DNA from: Prorocentrum cordatum
Taxonomy: Eukaryota; Sar; Dinophyceae; Prorocentrales; Prorocentraceae
DNA: 63,004 nucleotides
Assembly (NCBI GenBank): GCA_963575745.1
Contig: CAUYUJ010016142.1
Coordinates: 231,057 to 294,060, forward strand
Reading direction: 5' to 3'
Shown piece by piece: positions 32,801 through 45,062 of the stretch (its first letter is position 1; every line of letters begins with the position of its first letter). The notes beneath the pieces are model-generated. The model did no database searches. It worked only from the letters and a program-made list of their open reading frames with translations, and was not told the origin of the DNA. A program made the position numbers and the translations under genes.

Positions 32801-33480
32801 CGTCGCCGAACGAACCGCCCTGACGACCCGGCGGGGGGGCGGGCTCTATCATGTAAATTCACGCGCGGGGCGACGCAGTCGAGGTCGCCCGCTGATCCCG
32901 CTCAACGATCGGGCGGGCGCGGGTTTAGTGCGCAAGTTCATTCACAGAACGAACTTCGCGTGAAGTGGGCGCGCCCCGGCGCGCCCACTTCACGACATGT
33001 TGTTTTACGCGTTTCGTGCCTGGAAACACAGGGCAAGAAGCGTCATTCGCACAGTGGGATCTGTTAAACTAAGAAGCAATGTAAACATACTGTTTTATAT
33101 TCAAACATTTCCACTTTGCGATTGGCGCTTCCCGTCATATTTTTTGCGCGCGAGACGCGAGAAAACCACATCGCGAAGAGGGCGCGCGCCGGGGCCCGCC
33201 ACTCTACACGAAGCGCGCCCCGCGCGTGATTGTACGCGCCAGACCAGCCACCGCCCCCATCCTTCAGCGCGTCCCGCGCATGCGAATTTACATAGCGAGC
33301 TCGCCCGCGTCCACTCGCTAACGAGTTCCGCCAGACATCGAACACCTGCCGCCGTGGAGCGAGTTTCCGCAGCGAGCCCGCCCCCGGCCCCATAAGGAGC
33401 TGCGCCCGACAACGACGGGCGGGCCCTGGGCCCCAGGCCCAGGACGCAGCCGCCATTGCCAGGAACGGCGGACGACGACG

Positions 33481-33518
<38 letters not shown>

Positions 33519-35179
33519 GCGACCACGGCGGCGACCACGGCGAGGACGACATGCGTTCTCGCCGCATCGCCGGCCACTGCTCAGCTCTCGCTCCTCCGCC
33601 GAAACATCATCAGCGTCCTGATTCGCCTCCTCCTTCCAATCCTCCTGCTCCCCCCCTCTCCTGGTATTCCTCCTTCTTCGCATCTTCGCGTTCTTTTCCC
33701 TCGCGCCCCCCCCCCCCCCCTGGCCCTCCCAGGGGTGCCGCGACCCACCGCGGAAGCCGCCCGAGTGCCATTTTATTTGTCAAGGATCGCGCGCTTCCCA
33801 TTCCGTCTGCCCGGGCGACGGGGGCTGCCGACGCCGCCGGGCAATTGCCGACAGAAAGATTGGAGCGCGCCCAAACAGGTGCGACATCCACGCGGGGGGG
33901 GGGGGAGCGCAGCAAAAAACAAATATCGCAAAAAGGGCGCGCCAGGGCGCGCCACTTTGCGCGAAGCGCGTCCCGCGTGTGATTTCACGCGCTAAACCAG
34001 TCATCGCCCGATCGTTAATCGGAGTCCGTGGGCGACGAGAAGCGCGCCCCGCATGCGAAGCTGCGCAGAGATCTCGCCCGCGCCCACGCCGTAGAGAGTT
34101 CCGCCAGACGTCGAACACCTGCCGCCGCGGAGCGGATTTCCACAGCGAGCCCGCCCCCGCCCGACAGAGAGTTGCGCCCGACAACGCCTGGCGGGCCCTG
34201 GGCCCCAGGAACGGCGGACGACGACGACGATCGACGGCGACGACGATCGACGGCGACGACGACGACATCGACGACGGCGACGACGACGACGACGGCCGCG
34301 ACGACGGCGGCCACTGCGGCCGCGACGCAGGCGACATGCGTTCTCGCCGCGCCGCCGGCTACTGCTTAGCTCTCGCTCCTCCGCCGAGACGCCATCGGCT
34401 TTCTCGTTCGCCTCCTCCTGCTGATCCCGCTGATCCCCCCCCCTCCTCGCTTTCCTCCTCCATCGCGTCTTCACCCTCTTCCCCTCGCGCTCCCCCCCCC
34501 CCGGCCCTCCGGGGGGGGGCTGCGACAGACCGCGGCAGCCGCCCGGGCGCCATTTTATTGATCGGGGGCCGCGCGCTTCCCGTTCTCTGCCCGAACGACA
34601 GAGGTCGCCGATGCCGCGGGGCAATTGCTGCCAGGACGATTGGAACGCGCCCAAAAAGGTGCGACATCCACGCAGCTGGAAAAAAAGGCAATAACACAAT
34701 CAACGAGACGATCTTCTTGAATGATCTGCAGACGGCAGCGCCCAAAGAGGATCATTAAGTGAGATTCGCCTTTCAATGTTGGCAGCGTGCGCAGGCGTGC
34801 ACCATGGGCCAGGTCTTTGACCTGCCGCGCTTTGGCTCGCGCGCCCGGTGGCAACGTTGGGAGGCGGATGCCACTTGCGGCCTGGATGCTCTTCCAAGTT
34901 AATCCGTCCCAAGGCCGCTGGCGCGGGCGCACCCGCGTTCTGCCTTGCGGTTTCGCTCCCGCACTCGGATGGCTAACATGCGCGGCGCAATGCAGACGAA
35001 ACGTTCTTCCGTAGTATTGACACGCGGATGTCACTTGATGCGAAGGGCCCCACCTGGTCTGATTCGACATCGTTTCGGCTCCCATACCTGTGCCACTTCG
35101 TTTTTTTTCACGGGGATGGGTAATTCCCCATCATTCTCAGGTTTTCGCGCGACCCCCTCTCGTCTTTTAGCGCGCCGCC

Positions 35180-35570
35180 CTGTGGGTACTGTGGGGCGCG
35201 TGGGACTTGTGCCCCCGTGGGACTTGCGCGACTTGTGGGGCCTGCGAGACACGCGGGACCTGGGCGACTTGCGGGGACGGTCGGTCTTGCGGGACCTGTG
35301 CGACCTGCGAGACCTGCGGGAGCTGTGGGGCCTGTGGGACCTGCGGGACCTGTGCGAAGCGTCGGCCTCGTTAGGGTCTGCGAGACCTGCGGGTATTTCG
35401 GGACTTTGGGGCTCGTGGGAGCGGCGGGGCCTGCGCGACCTCTGGGGCGCGCGGGACTTGCGAGCCTTGCGGGACCCGCGAGACCTGCAGGTGTTCACGC
35501 CCGTGAAGCCTGGGGGACCTGTGGGACTGACGAGACCAGTGGGACCTGCGAGGCGCTGTCTGACGAAACG
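35180..35570. repeat. Minisatellite GGGACCTGCGAGAC, second array
   Basis: Same motif and same position in the macrosatellite unit as 32400-32800. Confidence 0.75.
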
Positions 35571-35939
35571 CGTCGACGATCCGGCGGGGGGCGGGTTCTA
35601 GCATGTAGTGTAAATTCACGAGCGGGGTGCAGTTGAGGTCGCCCGGCAATCCCGCTCAAGGATCGGGCGGGTGGGGGTTTAGTGTGTGAACTGACATGCA
35701 GAACGCACTTCGCGTGAAGTGGCGTGCCCCCGCGCGCCCGCCTTACGATCTGTTTCCCCCCCCCTGCGCTTCGTGTGAACAAAATTAGACGGCAAGCATC
35801 GATCGTAAAGTGGGACGGTTGTTTTATTCAATTTAAAAAAAAAACTAGTTTTTTTTAAATACCTATACGACCACCCTTCGGGTGATAAGGAAGTTGTGTG
35901 GGGGGAGAGAGGGGGGACCAACATCTGACTCAATCGATC

Positions 35940-36540
35940 ACACTGTCGATCTCGCTCCACGGGACACCACGGGACACCACGGGACACCGCGGGACACTTG
36001 ACGATCTCACGATCGATCTCACTCAACGGGACATCGCGGGACACCACGGGCCACCGCGGGACACCACGGGACACCGCGGAACACCTCTCGATCTCACTAT
36101 CGGTCTCACAGTCGATCTCAGTATCAATCTCAGTCAACGGGACACCATAGGACACCACGGGACACCACGGGACACCTCGGGACACCACATCGAGTTCACG
36201 ATCGATCTCGCTATCGATCTCATTCAGCGGGACACCACGGAACACCTGTCGATCTCAATCAATATGGATATCACTATCGATATCGCTTTCTGGGACACCG
36301 CGGGACACCGCGGGACGCCTCGGGCACCGCATCGATCTCAATATCGATCTCACTATCGATCTCACTCAACGGGACACCACGGGACACCCGCGGGACACCG
36401 CGCGGCACCGGCCGCCGGAGGAGGAACATTTGGTCCGGCCGCGGCCCAGCCGCAGGAGGATTTCGGGACACCCGCGGGACACCGGCGGGACACCGCGCGG
36501 CGCCGGCCGCCGGAGGAGGAACATTTGGTCCGGCCGCGGC
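35940..36540. repeat. Minisatellite CGGGACACCA with ATCGATCTCA units
   Basis: CGGGACACCACGGGACACC alternates with CTATCGATCTCACT. It ends in a duplicated ~100 bp block containing CCGCCGGAGGAGGAACATTT (36410-36440 and 36505-36535). Present in only one macrosatellite unit. Confidence 0.85.
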
Positions 36541-38424
36541 CCAGCCACAGGAGGATTTCCTCTCGCCCGCCCATGCAGCTTCGCCTCGCCCGCAGGCGCG
36601 CGGCACGCACGACACGAACCCGAAACCGAAATCGATTTCCTGGTAGGGAGGGTCTCCGTTTCACGTCGGACCCACCCCCCCAAATTCCGATCCAAACATT
36701 CCACCTTACGATCGACGCTTCCAATCGCATCTCTTCACGCGCGAGAAGCGGAAAACCTTATCGTAAAGCGGGCGCGCCGGGGCGCGCCACCTCACGCAAA
36801 GCGCGCCCCGCGCGCGACCTTACAAACTAAACCTGTCGCCGCCCGATCGTTAAGTGGGGCCCTGGGCAACGGGAAAGCGCCCCGTATACGAATTTGCACA
36901 TTGAACTCGCCCGCGCCCAATCGTTAAGTAGTTTCGCCAGACACCGAACAGTTGCCGCCATGAGAAGATTTTCACATTGAGCCTGCTCCCGCCCAATAGG
37001 GAGTTGCGCCCGCGGGCCGTGGGCCCCAGGCCCAGAACGCAGCCGTTCTTGCCAGGAACGGTGGACGACGACGGCGACCACGGCGACGTCGACGTCGGCG
37101 ACGACGACCGCGACGACGGTGACGACGACGACGACAACGACGACCGCGACGACGACGGCGACCGCGGCGACCACGGCGACCACGACGAAAACGACATGCG
37201 TTCTCGCCACATCGCCGGCTACTGCTTAGCTCTCGCTCCTCCGCCGAAACATCATCAGCATCCTCATTCGCGTCCTCCTTCTAGTCCTCCTGCTCCTCCC
37301 CCCTCCTCGGCGTTCTCCTGTTTCGCATCTTCACGTTCTTCTCCCTCGCGTTCCCCCCCCCCCCCCGACCCTCCCAGGGAAGCCGCGACAGACCACGACA
37401 GCCGCCCGGGCACCATTTTATTGATCAGGGATCGCGCGCTTCCCATTCCATCTGCCCGAGCGACAGAAGTTGCCAATGCTGTAAGGCAATTGCCGCCATA
37501 ACGATTGGAGCACGCCCAAACAGGTACGACATCCACGCAGCCGGGAGAAAGTTAAAACACAATCAACAAGACGAGCTTCTTGAATGATCTGCAGACGGCA
37601 GTGCCTAAAAAGGATCATTAAGTGATGTTCGCCTTTCAATGTTGGCAGCGTGCGCAAGCGTGCACCATGGGCCATGCCATTGATATGCCACACTTTAGTT
37701 TGTGCGCCCGGTCGCAACGTTGGGAGGCGGATGTCACTTAATGCCTGGATGCTATTCCAAGCTAATCCTTCACAGGGCCGCTGGCGCGGGCGCATCCCGG
37801 CTCTGCCTTGCGGTTTCGTTCCCACAATCGGATGGCTAACATGCACCGCGCACTGCAGACGAGACGTGGTTCCGTAATATTGGCAGGCGGATGTCATTTG
37901 ATGCGACGGACCCCGCCTGGTCTGATTCGACATCGTTTCGGCTTCCATGTGCCACTTTTGTTACACACTGTTTTCACGGGGTGTAGTCCACCCGCTATGG
38001 GCCCCACCCCCAACGCAGGGGGCGCATGAAGAAGGCACCCCATCCACCCTCACGAGACCAGAGATGCTCTCACGCTCCGGGTGCAACGCTTCTATCGCTA
38101 CCTCGTATCCAGCTCATCTTCCCACTCCCCCACCTCCGGACCGTCGTATAAGAACGCGCTCCGCTCCCTCGGGCACGGCGCTGCAAAGTCCGTGCCGTGT
38201 CTATGGAGACCGCCCTCCCCCTGCCTCCCTCCGCCCCGCCCGCTGATCATCCCACCGCCTTCGTCGGCGCATCCACGGCGGTCGCCGTCGTCCTCTGCAC
38301 TCGCTGCTGGACCCCCCCCCCTCGAGCGGCCATGGTCACCACGCGCGCCGCGGTGGCGGCGAGCTTCTCCTCACCGCGACGGGCGCTGGGAGGGCCGCCC
38401 TCCCTCCTCTCCCCCCTTCCTTCC

Positions 38425-38660
38425 TCCCCCCCCTCTCCTCCTCCTCCTCCTCCTCCTCCTTCTCCTGCTCCTCCTCCTCCTCTTCCCTCCTTCCTCCTCC
38501 TTCCTGCCCTGTACTTCCCCCCTCCGGGCCGTCTTCTTCCACTCCCTCCCTCCGTCCTCCTCCTCCTCCCTGGATTATCCTCCATATTCCTTCTCCTCTT
38601 TCTCCTCCCTCTCCTCCTCCTCTTCCTCTTCCTCCTCCTCCTCCTCCTCCTCCTCCATCG
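38425..38660. repeat. (CTC)n microsatellite
   Basis: CTC/TTC repeats interrupted by short unique text. 37986-38424 has no recognisable gene. Confidence 0.85.
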
Positions 38661-38679
38661 GAGGGCCTGTCATTTCCAA

Positions 38680-39060
38680 AGCCCAGCTCTCGCCTTAGCG
38701 CCGCGCGCACCCACCAATCCAACAACAGTATCAAGGATGGGGAGCCCAAAGTGTTTTCTCAATGCAGCTCTCGCATCAGCGCCGCACACGCTCGCCTTGA
38801 ATACCGGTAAAGGCTTCAAAGATAGAGGGCCAGCCGTTTTCGAACTGCGAATCTCGCTTTCGCGCCGAGCTCACTCGTCTAACATCATGAAACCTGTTCA
38901 AGAATGAATGGCCGGTGCTGTAACAACATGCGACTCTCCCCAAAGCGCCGCGCGCGTTCCTCTCAAACTTCCGAAACAACTGAACGGGTAGAGGCTGGCT
39001 CGTTGTCATACTTCCGGCTCTCGCTTTCACGCCCGCGCGCCTTCTCCTCAAACACTGCAG
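38680..39060. repeat. Degenerate 80-90 bp tandem repeat
   Basis: GCTCTCGCCTTAGCGCCGCG and variants recur near 38684, 38765, 38850, 38930 and 39018. Confidence 0.5.
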
Positions 39061-39117
39061 CAGCTACACGGTGTTGGAAGGCGGTCCTGCTTTTAACACG
39101 GGGCCCCGGCAATAGAC

Positions 39118-39295
39118 TTAGGTGGGGCATGTCCCCCCCCACAAGGGGATTGTTTGGCGAAAGCTTTTTTAAACAAATACGGAGAACATGCCCCAGAAGA
39201 GCAAGAAACAGAAGTGCTCCCAAACTCGCCCCCAGACTATTTTTGTTGACTGTGTGTTGGAATATTCCTCCTGCGGAGGGACACGCCCGACTTCA
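39118..39295. mobile_element. Family A MITE, copy 5
   Basis: TTAGGTGGGGCATGTCCCCC at the left, GAGGGACACGCCCGACTTCA at the right, with CAGACTATTTTTGTTGAC inside. Flanking 8-mers CAATAGAC and CAGTGGAG match at 5 of 8, so this copy is old. 39296-40000 has only shadow frames. Confidence 0.7.
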
Positions 39296-40002
39296 CAGTG
39301 GAGACCCCGACGGGTGCCAAGACGCTCGCAGCGCGCAGCGCTTGGCCCGAGATGGCGGCACCTTGAAGGCATAGTAGAGTTCGCGCAAGTCATCGCACGA
39401 TGATGCCAGCCACCCTCCAGGAGCAAGGCTCATGCGGCACATCGAAAAGCCCTGTCCAAGACGCTGAGTGCTGGAGGAGATGATCTGACAGCGACTGTTC
39501 ACCACCGTGGGATTGAGGATCAGACAGTCGTAGTCGCAACCCTCGGGGACTCTGAATGCTCCGCGCGCCTCGTCCAAGCAAAGGTCCGAGGCGGGAGCGG
39601 CATGCAATGCCCCGCAGGAGTCCCGCTCCCGAAGAGGCTACCACAGCTCAGCCCGACCCACATGGAGTCGAGCGCGCAAAACCCCGGCCACTCTCCTCAC
39701 GGAAGGCGCATGACCTCCGGGCCCAGAAGCGCATCGCGGACCCCAGCGTCGGAAAGGCACGGGGCGGGATCAAGCGTCGGCGAACAATCCCATTTGGCGC
39801 GGGCGGCCTTGACCTCGCGAAGTCAACAGGCTCGGCGCGGGTGGAGCCCGCCCCGGCCGCCGCAGATGCCAGCAACCGAGCAACGGGACCGCTGCTCGGG
39901 AACCGCCGCGCGGGGGCAGGCGCGAGGGAAAGGAGGGGAGGAAGGAGGCCTCCATGGCGAGACCTCGGCGGAGTCGAGCTTCGCGAACGCCCGCCCTACC
40001 CA

Positions 40003-40187
40003 CACCCCCGACGTAATGATTTTTTCATTACGTCGACCCCCAGAGGTCTGGACCCTTTCCCCATGACCGGCTTTGCATCCTGAGTCGTTTCTTGACGCTC
40101 CCGAGGCCCGGTGAGGGCCCCCCGAGGCCGAAAATTAGGAAAAACGTCCCGTCATGATTTTTTCATTACTCGAGGGGGTCTGGGTAC
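40003..40187 (+). mobile_element. Family C element, reference copy
   Basis: ACCCCCGACGTAATG, TTTTTTCATTACGTCGACCC, AGAGGTCTGGACCC, CCATGACCGGCTTTGCATCC, GACGCTCCCGAGGCCCGG, GTCATGATTTTTTCATTA, CTCGAGGGGGTCTGGG. The ends are inverted (CCAGACCCCC type). No coding content. Confidence 0.75.
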
Positions 40188-40398
40188 GTCGCTCTCTTGC
40201 CACCGCGGGCAAGGGCAACTGCGAGCGCGCAGGGGGCGCTGGCTGCGACTCCGCGCGCCCGCCTGGCCGCGCGAGGCCGTCGCGCGCGCGCGCGCTCCTC
40301 GCAGGGCGCGAGGCCGGGCGTCCCCCGTGGTCAGCCCGTGGAGCGCCACCACGCGCTTCCGCCGCCAACGCCCCCGAAGCCTGCCCGACGCGAGCGAC

Positions 40399-40661
40399 GC
40401 CCTGACTCCGGATCCGCCCTACTTTGGGGAAATTCGTAAGTGGGGCCTGGAATTGCCGCCTCACTTGTCGAGCCCCGCTGATGCCATTTGTCCGCCCTCC
40501 TTTGCTGTGGCTGTGTCCGCCCTGCTTCTTTGGATTTCCGGCCTATTTTATGTTGGGTGCAGAAATGTCCGCCCTACTTTTTCGGCTTCTTATCGGTGGA
40601 CTTCCGACGCAATTTTACGCTGGAGAAAAAAGCCAAAGTAGGGCGGATCTGGAGTCAGGGC
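40399..40661. mobile_element. MITE-like element D
   Basis: About 29-bp inverted ends, GCCCTGACTCCGGATCCGCC / CTACTTTGG, mirrored at CCAAAGTAGGGCGGATC / TGGAGTCAGGGC. TGTCCGCCCT-type motifs repeat three times inside. No flanking duplication could be read with confidence. Confidence 0.75.
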
Positions 40662-41289
40662 GGGAGAAGCTCGCGAGCGGGGGCCAGAGGGCACGGCCGG
40701 GGATCGCGGAGGAGAGGCCCCTCAGAGGCAGGAGCGCCCCGAACCCGCGCGCGGAGAGGTGCGGGAGGAAGCCCAGACAGCAACGAGCACCCGGCCAACC
40801 TGGGCCAACGCAGCGGCCCAAGTGGGTGACGTCGACGCTCCCGCCAGGGAACGGGCGCAGCAAGGCAGAGAGATCGGCGGCGAGGGGCGCGGCCTTGGCA
40901 GTGGCAGGAGCGGCGGCCGAAGCACCGGGCGTCAGCTCAGCGCCCGAGCCGCCAGGGCAGCAAGGCGGGCCCGAGGGCCCCAGCGGGGCCCGGGAGGCCC
41001 TAGGCGGAGCGGAGGCCGCGACCGCGGCGCGCGCACCTCCCTGCGGGGCCGCAACAGGCAACGCTGGAGCAGCACATTCCTGCGGTCGCGAGCCCGCTCA
41101 GCCCATGCGCGCTGAGCAGCCGCGCCGTCGGCCTCGTCGCGACCCTGGCCCCGGCAACCTTGCGCAAAATGCGCGCGCGCCCCCATCGGGCCCCCCTGGC
41201 CTTCCCTCCCCCTCCCCCCTCCCCCTGGGGCCTGCACGGGGCGAGCTGTAGGAGGGTCGTCTGTTGGTCCAAGATGGCTCCAAGTGAGC

Positions 41290-41425
41290 CTCTGAGTCTC
41301 CAAGACGACCTCCTCCCTCCTCCCTCCTCCCTCCGCCCTCCTCCCTCCTCCCCTCCAAGACGACCTCCTCCCTCCTCCCGCCTCCCCCCTCCCTCCTCCC
41401 TCCTCCCTCCTCTCCAAGATGGCGC
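41290..41425. repeat. (CTCCCTC)n tract
   Basis: CTCCTCCCTCC with two AAGACGACCTCCTC inserts. 40662-41289 and 41426-41560 show no recognisable gene; 41560-41960 is the CCCAAGAGGGCC repeat. Confidence 0.8.
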
Positions 41426-42054
41426 AAGATGGCTCAAGATGGTTTCCAGCATGCTCGAAGAGGCCTCCCAAATGAGCCAAAACCTGTCCAAGACCTGCTG
41501 ACAATCAAACTGTGTAGCTTTTTCGACGCTTGGCCCAAGACTCGCTGCCTTCCCATGGGATTTAACGGCCTCAAGAGGACCCCCTCCCCAAGAGAGGCCC
41601 AAGCGGGTCCCAAGTAGGCCCCAGGAGCGCCCAGGAGCACCCCAAGAGGGCCACGAGAGCCGATTTGAAGGGGTACTCGGGGAGCGAGGCTGTTAAGGGA
41701 CACCTCTTTATTTGATCGATACCCTCCAAGATGGTCCGAAGAGGGTCTGCAAGGCTTCCGCAAGTGCCCCAAGAAGGCCCCAAGAGCGCCCTGGAGCGCT
41801 CCCAGAGCAGCACAAGAGGGCCCCCATAGGCAACTGCTCGGGCTCCAGAGGGGGGCGTTGTTAGGAGACCCCCATCTCTGTGATCGACGTTCTTCAAGAT
41901 GCGCCCAAGAGTCTCCTCAAGACTCCCAGGACAGCCTCAAGAGGCCCGCATGAACACTTCCATGATCAAAGCAACTCGCCTGGGCATCGTTGCTGGATGG
42001 GCTGATGGGGAGATGCGAAACGTGCAGACTTACTCTTCCTCCATGCCCCCCCTT

Positions 42055-42180
42055 TCTATCCTCCTCCTCCTCTTCCTCCTCCTCGCCCCCTCCTCCTCCC
42101 CCTCACATCCTTCTCCTCCTCCTCCTCCTCCTCCTCCTCCTCCTCCTCCTCCTCCTCCTCCTCCTCCTCCTCCTCATTGC
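42055..42180. repeat. (CTC)n microsatellite
   Basis: About 120 bp of CTC. A second array lies at 42410-42545. Confidence 0.9.
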
Positions 42181-42747
42181 CCCTCCACTCCAATTACAGT
42201 ACTCATCCGTGCCCGCCTCATCTTCCTCCCCAATGTGATGCACTATATTTAACGGCCAACAGCGGCAACAAGTGGGTAAACATGAGAGCAGACAGACGCG
42301 CCGGCATCGCCGTGCTTCTGGGGCACCTCACCCCGAGGGGGAGAGGGAAACCCTGGGCCCGAAGGCATATCAAAACGGGGGTGAGAAACATCAGAGGCCA
42401 ACTCCCTCCACCGTCCTCCTCCTCCTCCTCCTCCTCCTCCTCCTCCTCCTTATCCTCCTCCTCTTCCTCCTCCTCCTCCTCCTCCTCCTCCTCCTCCTTC
42501 TCCTTATCCTCCTCCTCTTCCTCCTCCTCCTCCTCCTCTTTCACCCCCTCCTCTCCCGTTCCTCTTCCTCGCCCATTCCAGAACTCCGAGCTTTTTTTTT
42601 TTTTTTTCACAACATGGGCCCCAGATCTCGGGACCCCTTCCCCAGACTGGACTTTTATATCTCGAACAGCTCTTCAAGGGCGCCGGGGGCCGGGTGAGGG
42701 CTCCCGGAGGCCGGTGAGGCCCAAAACCGTCTGTCGTGATCTTCCCA

Positions 42748-42932
42748 CCCAGACCCCCTCGAGTCATGAAAAAATCACGACGGAAGGTTTTTCTGTATTT
42801 TCCGCCTCTGGGGGCCCTTACCGGCCCTCGGGACCGTCAAAAAACGACTCGGGATGAAAAACCGGTCCCGGCGAATAGGTCCGGACCTCCGGGGGTCGCG
42901 TCATGAAAAAATCATGACGTCGGGGGTCTGGG
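42748..42932 (-). mobile_element. Family C element, copy 5
   Basis: CCCAGACCCCCTCGAGTCAT at one end and GACGTCGGGGGTCTGGG at the other, reverse orientation to 40003-40187. A rearranged partial copy precedes it at 42620-42745. Confidence 0.75.
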
Positions 42933-43054
42933 CACATCGTGATGACGTGGGGCTCCTCCCCCTCCCACGTGCTACGCACGAGGGCGACCCTGGGCAAGAG
43001 AGGCCTTTTGGTGCGCGGCTTCGGGGGGAACCTGGGCGGCACGGATGGCTTTCG

Positions 43055-43365
43055 CCAGGGTTGGCTTTCGCCGGGCTTCGTTTCGCCGGGCTTCGTTTCG
43101 CCGGGCTTCGTTTCGCCGGGGTTGGCTTTCGCCGGGGTTGGCTTTCGCCGGGGTTGGCTTTCGCCGGGGGGTGGCTTTCGCCGGGGCTGGCTTTCGCCGG
43201 GTTGGCTTTCGCCGGGTTGGCTTTCGCCGGGGTTGGCTTTCGCCGGGGTTGGCTCTCGCTGGGTTGGCTTTCGCCGGGGTTGGCTTTCGCCGGGTTGGCT
43301 TTCGCCGGGGTTGGCTTTCGCCGGGGTTGGCTTTCGCCGGGGTTGGCTTTCGCCGGGGCCGGGCG
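43055..43365 (+). repeat. 17-19 bp minisatellite GTTGGCTTTCGCCGGG
   Basis: About 17 units, early ones in the variant GGGCTTCGTTTCGCC. The inverted counterpart is at 44735-45062. Confidence 0.9.
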
Positions 43366-43555
43366 GGGAGCAGGCGGGGCAGGCTCAGGGGCAAAAGTAG
43401 GCGCCGCCGTCGCTGGCGTGGCCGTCGCCGCCGCCGTGCTGACCCCTGGGAGCCTTTGAGGCGCGCCGCTTGAGTAGGCGAAAGGGTCGCAGAGACGTGG
43501 GGGGGGGGGTCAAGGAGATCCCGGATGTCAAGGAGGGTCTGAGATGCGTCAGAAC

Positions 43556-44660
43556 GGGACGCTAAAAAATGCGGGGCGCGCTCAAGTGGGCACGCGTGAG
43601 CCCCAGCGTGCGGGCCCGATCGGGTGGGCGGACCCTAACGGGCGGGACGGGTCGAGCGGACCCTCACACGCGGGCCGGGTCGGGCGAGCGGATCCTAACG
43701 GGCGGGGCGGGTCGCGCCGGGTCGGGCGGACCCTAGCGGGCGGGTCGGGTCGGGCGGGCGGGACACTAAAGTGTGGGGCGCGCTCGAGTGAGCACGCGTG
43801 AACCCTAACGGGCGGGTCGGGTCGGGTCGGGCGGACGTAACGGGCGGGACGGGTTCGGGTCGGGCGGACCCTAACGGGGGGTCGGGTCGGGCAGGCGGGA
43901 CACTAAAGTGTGGAGGCGCGCTCGAGTGAGCACGCGTGAACCCTGACGGGCGGGTCGGGTGGGGCGGCGGACCCTGGCGGGCGAAGCGGGTCGGGTCGGG
44001 TCGGGCAGACCCTAACGGGCGGGTCGGGTCGGGCGGGCGGGACACTAAAGTGTGGGGCGCGCTCGAGTGAGCACGCGTGAACCCTAACGGGCGGGTCGGG
44101 TCGGGTCGGGCGGACCCTAACGGGCGTGACTGGTTCGGGTCGGGCGGACCCTGACGGGCGGGTCGGGTCGGGCAGGCGGGACACTAAAGTGTGGGGCGCG
44201 CTCGAGTGAGCACGCGTGAACCCTGACGGGCGGGCCGGGTCGGGTCGGGCGGACCCTAACGGGCGGGGCGGGTTCGGGCCGGGCGGACCCTAACGGGCAG
44301 GTCGGGTCGGGCAGGCGGGACACTAAAGTGTGGAGGCGCACTCGAGGGAGCACGCGTGAACCCTGACGGGCGGGTCGGGCGGGGCAGGCGGACCCTGGCG
44401 GGCGAAGCGGGTCGGGTCGGGTCGGGCGGACCCTAACGGGCGGGTCGGGTGAAGCGGGCGGGGCACTAGAGTGTGGGGCGCGCACGAGTGAGCACGCGTG
44501 AACCCTAACGGGCGGGTCGGGTCGAGTCGGGCGGACCCTAACGGGCGGGCCGGGTCCGGCCGGGCGGACCCTAACGGGCGGGTCGGGTCGGGCGGGCGGG
44601 ACGCTGAGGTGTGGGGCGCGCTCGAGCGAGCACGCGCGAACCCTAACGGGCGGGTCGGGT
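43556..44660. repeat. Satellite of about 140 bp, 8 copies
   Basis: Units start at GGGACACTAAAGTGTGG near 43556, 43760, 43897, 44039, 44178, 44317, 44460 and 44598 (spacings 204, 137, 142, 139, 139, 143, 138). Each continues GCGCGCTCGAGTGAGCACGC, then GTGAACCCTAACGGGCGGG and GTCGGGTCGGGCGGACC repeats. ACACT/AGTGT forms a small inverted repeat at each unit start. Confidence 0.9.
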
Positions 44661-44734
44661 TCGGTAAGAGGAGCAGCAGCAGCATGAAAGAACAGTAGAG
44701 GGAAGAGGAGAAGAGGAAGAGGAGGGCGAAGTTG

Positions 44735-45062
44735 AACCCAGGCGAAAACGAGCCCGGGCGAAAGCCAACCCGGGCGACAGCCAACCAGGCGAAAGCCAAC
44801 CCGGGCGAAAACCAACCAGGCGAAAGCCAACCCAGGCGAAAGCCAACTGGGCGAAAGCCAACCGGGCGAAAGCCAACCCGGGCGAAAGCCACCCCGGGCG
44901 AAAGCCAACTGGGCGAAAGCCAACCCGGGCGAAAGCCAACCCGGGCGAAAACCAACCCGGGCGAAAACCAACCCGGGCGAAAGCCAACCGGGCGAAAGCA
45001 AACCCAGGCGAAACGAACCGGGCGAAACGCACCGGGCGAAAACCAACCCGGGCGAAAAACAT
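44735..45062 (-). repeat. 17-19 bp minisatellite, inverted array
   Basis: CGAAAGCCAACCCGGG units, the reverse complement of the repeat at 43055-43365. Confidence 0.9.

Larger units (their letters stand above)
31555..37985. repeat. Macrosatellite, about 2.8-kb period
   Basis: Landmark CTTGAATGATCTGCA occurs near 31561, 31934, 34717 and 37579; the last two intervals are about 2.78 and 2.86 kb. A second landmark, CCCTCC..GG..GCCGCGAC, lies near 31723, 33722, 34503 and 37368. A third, GACATGCGTTCTCGCC, lies near 33548, 34334 and 37193, each after a (GAC)n tract. The unit order is CGCGCCACTT..GCG block, CGCCAGACNTCGAACA block, (GAC)n, the landmarks, a ~780 bp conserved block ending TTTTCACGGGG, then a CTGCGGGAC minisatellite. 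One unit (33150-33900) is truncated. A minus frame of 176 residues is open in two units (34555-35085, 37418-37948), but its last quarter is out of register between them, which argues against coding. Confidence 0.85.

Noticed and set aside
34555-37948. Conserved 176-residue minus-strand protein in the macrosatellite
   Set aside because: Equal length in two units is notable, but the last quarter is in different frames and the third unit is frameshifted; kept only as a point to test.
43556-44660. Telomere repeat (CCCTAA motifs)
   Set aside because: CCCTAACGGG occurs once or a few times per 140-bp unit and not in uninterrupted tandem; it is part of the satellite unit.
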